The translations under genes and the position numbers were made by a program. A DNA stretch of 36,388 bases from a virus. Of the stretch, positions 28,939 to 36,388 are shown piece after piece. The notes under the pieces were generated by a model, which saw only the letters and a list, made by a program, of their open reading frames with translations, was not told the DNA's origin and searched no databases. The first letter of the stretch is position 1; every line of letters begins with the position of its first letter. The stretch is taken from positions 1-36,388 of IMG/VR virus record IMGVR_UViG_3300047510_000366, one strand, 5' to 3'.

Positions 28939-30102
28939 GTGTCAGATATTTTATTAGATTATTTTACTGAAGATGAATACGGTAATCCTGCTTATGCTTG
29001 GCTTGGTAAGGGAAGTAAAAAAAATCCAGATAAATTAAAGGGTCTTGCACAATTCGTTTTGGTTCCAAGTAATTACACCTCTGGAAGATCAACCCTTAAT
29101 GATTCTATGTGGCAATGGAATAATGGTTATCAAAATATTCTAAGCAATATTATGAAAACTGGACAGTTTAAAAGTTTAAGAAGTCTTCTTATTAAACATT
29201 ATGGACTTGATGAATCTTCTGTTGGTCAAGATGTTCAGTTTAGAAATGCTTATGCAAATGCCCTTCGTGAAGTTAGTTCATATAACTTAGGTTTATTTAG
29301 GCAGGGTAAAACAAATAATATCCTTAGTCTAATGGATTATCTTAAGAAGAAGCCAGAAGGTGGCAGTGGAGGTAGTGGTGGATACCAGGGGCCTACAAGT
29401 CAGATTTATATCACTGGAAAGAATTCTGCTAGAGATACATTTAGAAATGTGGTTAACCAGCTTACCGGTAAGAATCCAAGTAAAGCAGACTTTGAAGAGT
29501 TTTATGACGATCTTGTTAAAGCACAAGAAAGATATATCAATAGACAAGAAGGTCGAAGAAACCAAAGGATTACTCAGAGTCCATTCCAACTAGAAAACTT
29601 TACCCTTCGCTATATAGTTAAGAAGCTTGACATTAGTGGAGATATGTCTGGTCAGGTTGGTTCAATTCAAGACCTTGTAGATCAGGCAGCTAAAGACTAT
29701 GGACTATCTTCTGTTGTGGGTACAAACACTAAGATTAAACTTATTAAGAAACTTCTTACAGGTAAGTTTAGCGAAAAGGATATTGACGATACATTCAGAG
29801 ATTTGGCTAGAGCAACCTACTCAGCATTTGCCGAAGACATTGACAAGAATCCTAATATATCCTTTCAGGATATTATCTCTCCATACATTCAGACATACAA
29901 TAACTTGTTAGAAAAAACTGGAGTAGATACAGATGTTGCAAGTGTTATTGGCATGGCTACTAAAGATGGAAAGAAAATGACAATTGCTGAATTCCAAAAG
30001 GCACTTATGAAGAGTGATGAATATCAAACAACATCACGAGCTAAGTCAGATGCATCTAATTTGGCAGCATCCTTTGCTAGAGCATTTGGAGTTAATGTAT
30101 GA
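28939..30102 (+). CDS. Virion protein with Gly/Ser linker (GTG start)
   Basis: 387 residues from GTG 28939, 7 nt after GGAAGG. Two helical halves are joined by a flexible GGSGGSGGYQGP linker at about residues 139-150. The second half is helix-rich and repeats short KxLTGKxxx patterns (NQLTGKNPSKADFEEF; KLLTGKFSEKDIDDTF), an internal repeat of about 100 residues. Likely a second internal/ejection protein. The stop overlaps the next gene's ATG (ATGA). Confidence 0.6.
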   Translation: MSDILLDYFTEDEYGNPAYAWLGKGSKKNPDKLKGLAQFVLVPSNYTSGRSTLNDSMWQWNNGYQNILSNIMKTGQFKSLRSLLIKHYGLDESSVGQDVQFRNAYANALREVSSYNLGLFRQGKTNNILSLMDYLKKKPEGGSGGSGGYQGPTSQIYITGKNSARDTFRNVVNQLTGKNPSKADFEEFYDDLVKAQERYINRQEGRRNQRITQSPFQLENFTLRYIVKKLDISGDMSGQVGSIQDLVDQAAKDYGLSSVVGTNTKIKLIKKLLTGKFSEKDIDDTFRDLARATYSAFAEDIDKNPNISFQDIISPYIQTYNNLLEKTGVDTDVASVIGMATKDGKKMTIAEFQKALMKSDEYQTTSRAKSDASNLAASFARAFGVNV

Positions 30103-31166
30103 AAAAGATTGTTAGCAAAAGTCCTATGGATATATCCGGTGGTTTTCAACGCTGGACAGTAGTCTTTGATGACAAGACAACTGACATTTGGTCATTAAAT
30201 CTTTCAACAGGTCAATGGAGTACATCTGACGGTACAAAAGTAAATCTAGCAGATTACGAAAAACCAGCAGATTCTAGTGGTACAAATCCAGATCCTGGAA
30301 ACGAACCTCCTCCTCCACCTGACGGTATTGCTAAAGGTGTATTCATTGGCATTCTTACTCAGCTTGTAGGCATTACAAATACTGCAGTTGCAGAAGAACT
30401 ATGGAATGCTTACTTTAATTCTGAGTACTATGGCATTCAAATGGATTACTCGTTAATCCCAGACCTTCTTATTGGAACATCTGCAACACCATTGTTCAAC
30501 CAGGAGTTTGGTGCATTCTTAAGCCTTAAGTCTGATCCTAATAACAAGACTGGTATTACCACTCTTGGTGACTTTATGAAAGCTAGAGCAGAATATAAGA
30601 GCCTCTTTGCATACTATGGCTTAGAAGAACTTGCAACAAATGCAAATGCAGACCGATTTATTTCTGGCAATATATCTTTGATTGAGGCTAAAAGCCGAAT
30701 GGATGCAGCGTATGATGCAATCAATAATGCAGATAGTATATTACGTTCGCAACTTGGTAGTCTTAATCTTTCTGGACAAGACCTTGCCAAAGCATTGTTG
30801 CTTGGTAAAGATGCAGCAGGAGAATTACAAGACAAGATTAGAACAGCAAACATTCTTGCTGCACAAGTTGAGGCTGGATTTAACAGCCTTATCGGAGCAC
30901 AGGAACTTGCTCGTCAAGGAATTACACGAGAAAGAGCTCGTGAAGGATTGTCAGTTACTAAGATGCAAACACCTGGATACCAGGGAGAAGCACAACGACA
31001 AGGTATTACTACCGAAGGCTTGCAGAAAGAACTTGAATCAGAAAACATTCTTGGTCTTGCGTCACAAAGACGCAGACGAATTCAAAAAGGTGGCATAGCT
31101 AGATTCTCTGGTAAATCAGGAGCAGTCAGTGAGTCACTAGCCAAGCGTTCAGCTGGCAGTATATAG
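30099..31166 (+). CDS. Virion protein, possible third internal protein
   Basis: 355 residues. A short N-terminal beta domain (FQRWTVVFDDKTTDIWSLN) is separated by a Pro-rich linker (NPDPGNEPPPPPDG, about 61-76) from a long helical region with Ala-rich stretches (about 180-260) and a strongly basic tail (ASQRRRRIQKGG). The basic tail could contact packaged DNA. Coupled to the previous gene by a 4-nt overlap. No family recognised. Confidence 0.6.
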   Translation: MKKIVSKSPMDISGGFQRWTVVFDDKTTDIWSLNLSTGQWSTSDGTKVNLADYEKPADSSGTNPDPGNEPPPPPDGIAKGVFIGILTQLVGITNTAVAEELWNAYFNSEYYGIQMDYSLIPDLLIGTSATPLFNQEFGAFLSLKSDPNNKTGITTLGDFMKARAEYKSLFAYYGLEELATNANADRFISGNISLIEAKSRMDAAYDAINNADSILRSQLGSLNLSGQDLAKALLLGKDAAGELQDKIRTANILAAQVEAGFNSLIGAQELARQGITRERAREGLSVTKMQTPGYQGEAQRQGITTEGLQKELESENILGLASQRRRRIQKGGIARFSGKSGAVSESLAKRSAGSI

Positions 31167-31285
31167 AACCCTCAGTGAGATCGACCAGCCCTCACGAGCG
31201 TATAAGTCTGGTAGCAGGAGCCATAACATTTTCCCCGATTTGTTATGTGGCTTGCGTTTAACTTAGAGAGATAGGGAGAGTTGCG
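31167..31285 (+). promoter_or_regulatory. Leader upstream of the scaffold-capsid genes
   Basis: This 119-nt gap has a stem CATAACA/TGTTATG near 31221-31252 and GGGAGAG shortly before the scaffold ATG. Capsid and scaffold need high expression, so a promoter here is expected, but I find no convincing -35/-10 pair (TATAAG at 31201 has no partner). Confidence 0.4.
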
Positions 31286-31762
31286 ATGAGCAACAATTAT
31301 CAAGACTGGGATGATGAATTCGAATACGAAGACGATCAGCCCTCACAGCGAGTGAACGATGGAACAGACCTCGTCAAGCAATTAAGAAAAACAATCAAGG
31401 AGTTGGAGAAGAAGAATAAGGAACTCGATTCACGAGTCTCTGAATATACTTCTAAACAACGACAAGAGATCATCCAAAAGGTCTTGGAAGAACGTGGAGT
31501 TAATCCAAAGGTCGCCAAGTTAATCCCCGCAGATGTCGATGCCACTAATGTGGACGCACTCAATGAGTGGATCGAAGAATACGGAGATGCATTTGGTATC
31601 CCGCAGAGTGACAATTCTACCCCAGACGTAGATAATCTGAAAAGAATTAATTCTGCAACCGCAGGTGCAGCAATGCCAGACAATGTTGACGATATTGAAG
31701 CAATGATTGGTAATGCGGCCTCGGAAGAGGAACTGTATAACATTTTACGGAACCTCGGTTAA
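31286..31762 (+). CDS. Capsid scaffolding protein
   Basis: 158 residues directly upstream of the capsid gene. Acidic N-terminus (DWDDEFEYEDDQ), a coiled coil at about 27-65 (LVKQLRKTIKELEKKNKELD) and an acidic helical C-terminus (NAASEEELYNILRNLG). This make-up and position match phage scaffolds that guide shell assembly and then leave. No protease motif is visible, so removal or cleavage would rely on another gene. Confidence 0.75.
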   Translation: MSNNYQDWDDEFEYEDDQPSQRVNDGTDLVKQLRKTIKELEKKNKELDSRVSEYTSKQRQEIIQKVLEERGVNPKVAKLIPADVDATNVDALNEWIEEYGDAFGIPQSDNSTPDVDNLKRINSATAGAAMPDNVDDIEAMIGNAASEEELYNILRNLG

Positions 31763-31792
31763 TCGTAATTCAATTAAACTATGGAGTCCTAA

Positions 31793-32998
31793 ATGGCAAA
31801 TATTAATACCGGCGTAGGCTCTCTTGGTAACTATAACGCAAGCACCAATACTTATGGTACTGCAGGTTTACTACAGAAAGCTTACGACAAGGTACTTGAC
31901 TTCAAGCTCCGCTCAGAACCACTATTGCGTTCTGTTGCAGACAAGAAGCCAGGTAGCCTAACAAATAACAGCAACCAAGTAATCTTCCAGATCTACAAGG
32001 ATCTTGCTGTTGAAATCGATCCACTAGATGAAGCTAGTGATCCTGATACCCTTGGTATGGAAACCCCAGACCATATTGCTGTAATCATGAAAGAATACGG
32101 TAACATGGTTGCTCGTACGAAGGCAATGAAGCTATTTTCATTCACTGATGTTGATCCTGCTGTTGCTAACATTGTTGCATACAACATGATCGATAGCATT
32201 GACAAGCTTGTTGCTAACGTACTTGTTGGTGGTTCACAGGTTCTTTACGGTTCTGCTGATGCAGGTTCAGTACCAACTAGCCGCGGTGCTATTGTTGCTG
32301 CTGACACTATTACTTCTGCAGAAATCCGTAAGGCAGTTGCAAAGATGCGTAAAGATTCTGTTGCACCTCGCAAGGGTTCACTCTACTGGGTTGGTATCCA
32401 TCCAGAAGTTTCACACGATCTTCGTGTAGAAACCGATGTTGCAGGATGGCGTACACCTCAGAACTATCAGGCAACTGATAAGCTCTGGGCTGGCGAAATC
32501 GGTCAATACGAAGGTGCTTACTACATTGAATCACCTCGTATGCCATCAGGTTTTGACGGTGCTTCAACAGGTTCAGGTTCATTCACCAATACTGGTGGAT
32601 CAGCTGGTACCTCAGGTGCATTTGTAATTACCCTTACTGCTGCTACCACTTCTGGTGTAATTCAACCAGGATACTTGGTAACAGGTACCAACGTTGGTAC
32701 TGGTGCTCGTGTAGTTTCCGTTTCAGCTAACGGTCTTACCGTTACTGTTGACGTTGCTAACGCAGGTACAGTATCAGGAACAATTACGTTCCAACCAACC
32801 GTTAAGGTGTATCGTACCCTTGCTGCCGGACAGCAAGCATTGGCTGAAGCTGTTGCTGAAGAAGCACACTCAGTTGTTGCTCCTGTTACCGACAACTTTG
32901 GTCGATTCCACAAGGTTGGATGGTACTTTGCTGGTGGATGGTCATTGTATCGTTCAGAAGCATTGTGGCGTATTGAAAGTTCATCTTCAATCGCTTAA
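31793..32998 (+). CDS. Major capsid protein, N4-gp56-like, with inserted domain
   Basis: 401 residues. LYWVGIHPEVSHDLR (197-211), LWAGEIGQYEGAYYIESPRM (231-250) and the N-terminal AYDKVLDFKLRSEPLL fit the N4-gp56 branch of HK97-fold capsid proteins. Between the core strands lies a Gly/Thr/Ser-rich beta segment (about 257-335: GTGARVVSVSANGLTVTVD), likely an insertion domain that sits on the outer surface. Translation starts behind GGAGTCCTAA. Codons are richer in preferred GTT/GCT/CGT than neighbouring genes, consistent with high expression. Confidence 0.85.
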   Translation: MANINTGVGSLGNYNASTNTYGTAGLLQKAYDKVLDFKLRSEPLLRSVADKKPGSLTNNSNQVIFQIYKDLAVEIDPLDEASDPDTLGMETPDHIAVIMKEYGNMVARTKAMKLFSFTDVDPAVANIVAYNMIDSIDKLVANVLVGGSQVLYGSADAGSVPTSRGAIVAADTITSAEIRKAVAKMRKDSVAPRKGSLYWVGIHPEVSHDLRVETDVAGWRTPQNYQATDKLWAGEIGQYEGAYYIESPRMPSGFDGASTGSGSFTNTGGSAGTSGAFVITLTAATTSGVIQPGYLVTGTNVGTGARVVSVSANGLTVTVDVANAGTVSGTITFQPTVKVYRTLAAGQQALAEAVAEEAHSVVAPVTDNFGRFHKVGWYFAGGWSLYRSEALWRIESSSSIA

Positions 32999-33010
32999 TC
33001 CTTGGTTTGT

Positions 33011-33028
33011 CCACCACTTCGGTGGTGG
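33011..33028 (+). terminator. UUCG-tetraloop hairpin after the capsid gene
   Basis: CCACCAC (33011-33017), TTCG loop, GTGGTGG (33022-33028): a 7-bp stem closed by a stable UUCG tetraloop, 13 nt after the capsid stop. GGGCATTCTTGG follows, without a long U-run, so it may act as a partial terminator or stabilise the capsid mRNA. Confidence 0.6.
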
Positions 33029-33051
33029 GCATTCTTGGGACTAGGAGATAA

Positions 33052-33309
33052 ATGTATACATTCAGAACCCCTACAATTGATGAAGGCCCTACAGGCAATA
33101 CTAGGCTAGATCAATTCTACACATTACCTCGTGGTATTACCATTCTAAAAGTAAATGGTAAGTATCGTGAAGAACGATACCCATTAAGTAGTGATGTTAA
33201 AAATGCAGAGATTGCCTATGTCGGTGGTCATGTATATACAGTTACAAATTCAGAAGCAGCAGACCTAACTGCTGCTGGCTATGGCGATTATCTAACGGAG
33301 ATTAACTAA
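33052..33309 (+). CDS. Small virion or connector protein
   Basis: 85 residues, ATG 33052 with AGGAGATAA directly upstream. Begins MYTFRTPTIDEGPTGNTRL and continues with short strands (RGITILKVNGKYRE, AYVGGHVYTVTNSEAADL). Position behind the capsid suggests a head-completion or capsid-decorating protein. The TAA overlaps the next ATG (TAATG). Family not recognised. Confidence 0.65.
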   Translation: MYTFRTPTIDEGPTGNTRLDQFYTLPRGITILKVNGKYREERYPLSSDVKNAEIAYVGGHVYTVTNSEAADLTAAGYGDYLTEIN

Positions 33310-33668
33310 TGGCAGGTAAGTGGACAATATCCCATATCAAGGGAGATACTTTTAAATTCCGATTTAAAATATCAACAAATGGTGCAGGTTGGAATTTATC
33401 TGGCTATACTGTGCGTATGCAGATTCGTCCATTTGCTACATCGGAAACAGTACTGCTAGATGTTAGTAGTGCAAACAATGATGCTAACCATACCATTAGC
33501 CTTAACCATAGTTCAACTAATGGATTGGTTGATATTGTTATTTCAGCTAGCCTTATGTCAGAGTTGCCATTGGGTAGACTTGTTTATGATATTGAGTTTG
33601 ATTCTGGTGCAGAAATTTCTACAGAACTTCAAGGAACATTTATCGTTGGGTTAGAGGTGACTCGATAA
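33309..33668 (+). CDS. Small beta-rich virion protein
   Basis: 119 residues. [30 protein letters not shown] and [11 protein letters not shown] form an all-beta sandwich-like pattern similar in outline to N-terminal anchor domains of phage baseplate or fibre proteins (BppU-N type). It is coupled to the fibre gene by TAATG, so an adaptor between particle and fibre is a reasonable inference. Confidence 0.6.
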   Translation: MAGKWTISHIKGDTFKFRFKISTNGAGWNLSGYTVRMQIRPFATSETVLLDVSSANNDANHTISLNHSSTNGLVDIVISASLMSELPLGRLVYDIEFDSGAEISTELQGTFIVGLEVTR

Positions 33669-36388
33669 TGGCAACTGAGATCATTGTATACACAACCAAT
33701 AATGAAGTTGAGATTGAAAATAAACTTACCCTTATAGAAATATCCAATCAACAAGGAGCACAAGGTGCTCAAGGTGTAGCAGGACCTACTGGTCCAGCTG
33801 GACCTACTGGTCCTGCGGGACCTACAGGGGATACAGGATTGCAAGGTCCTGCTGGAGCACAAGGACCTACTGGACCAACAGGTCCACAAGGATTAAAGGG
33901 AGACCAGGGAGATACAGGTCTACAAGGTCCTACAGGGCCTACTGGAGCCACTGGTCCGCAAGGACCTAAGGGTGACACCGGAGACACTGGTCCAGCCGGT
34001 CCTACAGGCCCTGCTGGCCCTACTGGGCCTACTGGTGCTACAGGTTTAACTGGACCTACTGGTCCTACTGGACCTGCCGGTCCAACTGGTCCCGCTGGGC
34101 CTACAGGCCCAACCGGACCTACAGGTGCTGGTGTAATTACTGGTGGTACTACAGATCAACTGCTTGCCAAGAATAGCAATACAGACTATGACACTAAATG
34201 GGTTAATGCTCCTGCTGCTACCAATGGTCTACCTACAGGTGGTACTGCTGGACAAATTATTGTCAAAGATACTGCAACAGATTATGACGTATCCTGGATG
34301 GATAACTTTACTTCCGAAGTAAAACATTTAGTTAAGCTTGGCACATCAATTTCCAAAGGTCAGGCTGTCTATGTGTCATCTGCCGATGGCACAAATATGA
34401 TCGTATCTAAAGCAGACTATGATGCTGATGCTACATCTGCCACAACGATGGGCTTGCTTGAAACTGGTGGTGTTACTAATGATCAGGTTTATGTAATTAC
34501 TGAAGGTTTGCTTTCTGGACTAGATACTTCTACTGCAACTGCAGGTGATCCCGTATGGCTAGGTGATGCTGGTGCTCTTTTGTTTGGTACTGCCAACAAG
34601 CCAGTAGCTCCAAAGCATTTAGTATATCTTGGAACAGTAACACGAGTGAGTGCTACTGTTGGTGAAATATTTGTTCACGTACAAAACGGATATGAACTAG
34701 GGGAACTTCACGATGTACTTTTAGAAGCAGATGTAAACATTGCAGACAATGAAGTACTTGCTTGGGATAGTGGAACTAGCCTTTGGAAAAATCAAACTCC
34801 ATCTGAAGCAGGACTTGCTCCATCTGCAAGTCCAACATTTACTGGTGTTGTAACAGTATCTAGCGCAACTAACAATGCAGTTGAACTTGGTAGAACTGAT
34901 GGAACTTCATCTAGCCCATATATTGATTTTCATTCAGGCGCTACAGCAACTGACTATGATGCAAGAATTATTGCTACAGGTGGTACTGGTACTGCTGGTG
35001 GTGGTAACTTAACCTTTAATGCTACATCTTCAACATTTAGTGGTGGAGTAAATGTTACTAATAATGTTAATATGGGTACATCTAGTCAAATTGTTTTTGA
35101 AGGTTCAACAGATGACGCTAACGAAACATTCCTTACTGTTGCTAATCCAACTGCAGATAGAACTATTACTTTTCCTGACGCAACAGGAACTGTTGCTTTA
35201 GTTGGACATACTCATACCCAATCTGATGTAACTAATCTTACAACTGACCTTGCAGCTAAAATTGATAAAAGCATTGTTGATGCCAAGGGTGATTTAATTG
35301 TTGCTACAGCAGCAGATACTGTTTCTCGTTTAGCAGTTGGTGCAACAAATGGTCATGTGTTGACTGTTGATTCTGCTGAGGCTACAGGATTAAAGTGGGC
35401 TGCAGCAGCAGGTGGAGCGTCTGCACTTGACGATTTAACGGATGTTGTAGTTGCTAGTTCTATAACTGTTGTTGGAACATCATCTCAAGAATCTACCGCT
35501 ACAACAACAATGACATTTACTTTGCCTTCTAGTATGCAACAGAATGATATATGTATTGTAGTTATTGGTTCTGATACAAGTCAACCTGCACTACCTTCTG
35601 GTTGGACAGATTTAAGTTCTGCTACTTATGGTTCTGGATTTCAAAGAACTATATATAAAATTATGGGAAGCACTCCAGACACAACAGTTAGTTTAACTAG
35701 CATTTCTGCTTCTGGAACAGCCGTCTGTGCTATTGCTTTTAGAAATGCAGAAATACGAGCAATTACTGTAACAACTGGAACTACTGGTATGCCTACAGCA
35801 CCAGCAATAGGAACACTTGCAGATAACTCTATTGTTCTCATTGTAGGTACTATTGATGATGATAGTGTTGATGTTACTGTTCCTAGCGGATATGGTAATT
35901 TAACTGCAATAAAAGCATTAGATGGTGGAGTTCCTGCAACGGGTATGACTACAATGCTTGCAACAAAAACCATATCTACTTCAGCAATAGAAACACCTGC
36001 AGCATTTGGTGGTTCAGGAACGGATGATTGGTTTGCTGCTTCTATAGTGCTTTCTCCACTTTCTGGAAGTGGTACTGTTTTGGGTTATAACTCTACTACT
36101 GGAAGGTGGGAGGGTGAAACCGTATTTAAAGCAATTAATGATAGAAGTATTACAACTGGAGAATTGGCTTGGTATCCACCTCAAGAAGGTAATGGTACAA
36201 CTTGGAATACGGGCACTGGTGCTATGCGTCTAATACCTTTCTGGGTAGATAAAATATGTACCGTTGACCAAATTGGTACTGAAATATCAACAACCTCTAC
36301 CTCTGGTACACTTAGATTTGGTATATATGGTTCAAATAATGATTTGCGACCTTGGAATCTTATTGTTGATGCAGGAACAGTATCGTCT
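33668..36388 (+). CDS. Collagen-like tail fibre (3' end outside window)
   Basis: Open from ATG 33668 to the window end, 907 codons without a stop. Residues 30-152 are 41 uninterrupted Gly-X-Y triplets (mostly GPT, GPA, GDT, GPQ), a collagen-like triple helix. Then come beta-rich fibre segments, including [18 protein letters not shown], a [23 protein letters not shown] box, and LTDVVVASS. Residues from about 600 form further beta domains ([16 protein letters not shown]). Such trimeric fibres bind the host surface. The protein continues beyond the window. Confidence 0.85.
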   Translation, partial: MATEIIVYTTNNEVEIENKLTLIEISNQQGAQGAQGVAGPTGPAGPTGPAGPTGDTGLQGPAGAQGPTGPTGPQGLKGDQGDTGLQGPTGPTGATGPQGPKGDTGDTGPAGPTGPAGPTGPTGATGLTGPTGPTGPAGPTGPAGPTGPTGPTGAGVITGGTTDQLLAKNSNTDYDTKWVNAPAATNGLPTGGTAGQIIVKDTATDYDVSWMDNFTSEVKHLVKLGTSISKGQAVYVSSADGTNMIVSKADYDADATSATTMGLLETGGVTNDQVYVITEGLLSGLDTSTATAGDPVWLGDAGALLFGTANKPVAPKHLVYLGTVTRVSATVGEIFVHVQNGYELGELHDVLLEADVNIADNEVLAWDSGTSLWKNQTPSEAGLAPSASPTFTGVVTVSSATNNAVELGRTDGTSSSPYIDFHSGATATDYDARIIATGGTGTAGGGNLTFNATSSTFSGGVNVTNNVNMGTSSQIVFEGSTDDANETFLTVANPTADRTITFPDATGTVALVGHTHTQSDVTNLTTDLAAKIDKSIVDAKGDLIVATAADTVSRLAVGATNGHVLTVDSAEATGLKWAAAAGGASALDDLTDVVVASSITVVGTSSQESTATTTMTFTLPSSMQQNDICIVVIGSDTSQPALPSGWTDLSSATYGSGFQRTIYKIMGSTPDTTVSLTSISASGTAVCAIAFRNAEIRAITVTTGTTGMPTAPAIGTLADNSIVLIVGTIDDDSVDVTVPSGYGNLTAIKALDGGVPATGMTTMLATKTISTSAIETPAAFGGSGTDDWFAASIVLSPLSGSGTVLGYNSTTGRWEGETVFKAINDRSITTGELAWYPPQEGNGTTWNTGTGAMRLIPFWVDKICTVDQIGTEISTTSTSGTLRFGIYGSNNDLRPWNLIVDAGTVSS

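Noticed and set aside
33629-33987. Minus-strand open frames opposite the collagen-like repeat
   Set aside because: Mirror frames of GC-rich Gly-Pro-Thr codons; repetitive Cys/Ser or Pro/Val products with no start signals.
1-36388. Window as a complete circular genome
   Set aside because: The right end breaks in a fibre gene and the left end in an unrelated Lys-rich protein, so the ends do not join.

Overview
This window is one stretch of a tailed double-stranded DNA phage (Caudoviricetes) that probably infects an actinobacterium. Host clues are a WhiB-family iron-sulfur regulator (11076-11369), a probable DUF4192 protein (16372-17199) and a lysis module of actinophage style. Base composition is AT-rich (about 40% GC by eye), which suggests a low-GC aquatic actinobacterial host rather than a mycobacterium or streptomycete; that last step is inference. 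No integrase, repressor, CRISPR array or tRNA gene was seen. Both ends cut through genes, and the end genes are unrelated to each other, so this is not a complete circular genome.

Layout. (1) 1-4670, plus strand: virion genes (an unknown partial protein, a probable head-tail adaptor, a tail fibre, a large beta-rich tail protein). (2) 4670-6388, plus: lysis cassette with two small membrane proteins, a CHAP endolysin, an inserted HNH endonuclease and a signal-bearing transglycosylase. It ends at a bidirectional terminator (6420-6449) where the two transcription directions meet. (3) 6481-18856, minus: early/replication arm of about 33 small, tightly coupled genes: SSB-like protein, Cas4/RecB-type nuclease split by a frameshift, DnaB-like ATPase, WhiB, Holliday-junction-resolvase-like nuclease, split DnaG primase (zinc finger plus TOPRIM), sigma factor, NMAD1-type protein, metallophosphoesterase, and many tiny zinc-ribbon or membrane proteins. 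(4) 18857-19525: a 669-nt non-coding divergent region with an array of short hairpins, palindromes and candidate promoter elements. (5) 19526-36388, plus: terminase (with an N-terminal helix-turn-helix), portal, a 1697-residue probable internal/ejection protein and two companions, scaffold, N4-gp56-like capsid protein with an inserted domain, small connector proteins and a collagen-like fibre cut by the window end.

The minus arm likely takes over transcription (WhiB, sigma factor) and replicates DNA; no DNA polymerase is visible here. The plus arm packages and builds the particle. Large proteins between portal and capsid, adaptor and nozzle-like proteins, and no visible tape measure or major tail protein lean towards a short-tailed particle, but part of the genome is missing.

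The most unusual signal is a repeated leader design in the minus arm (about 14.7-18.9 kb). Genes are preceded by a GC-rich stem-loop of varying sequence, then a near-identical ribosome-binding segment (ACTAAGAAAGGTAA or a variant). Three sites also carry the box CCAACACAAAC. This resembles in concept the start-associated sequences (SAS/ESAS) of cluster K mycobacteriophages. At least ten real genes here encode fewer than 60 residues and were found by reading overlaps (TAATG, ATGA) and ribosome-binding sites.
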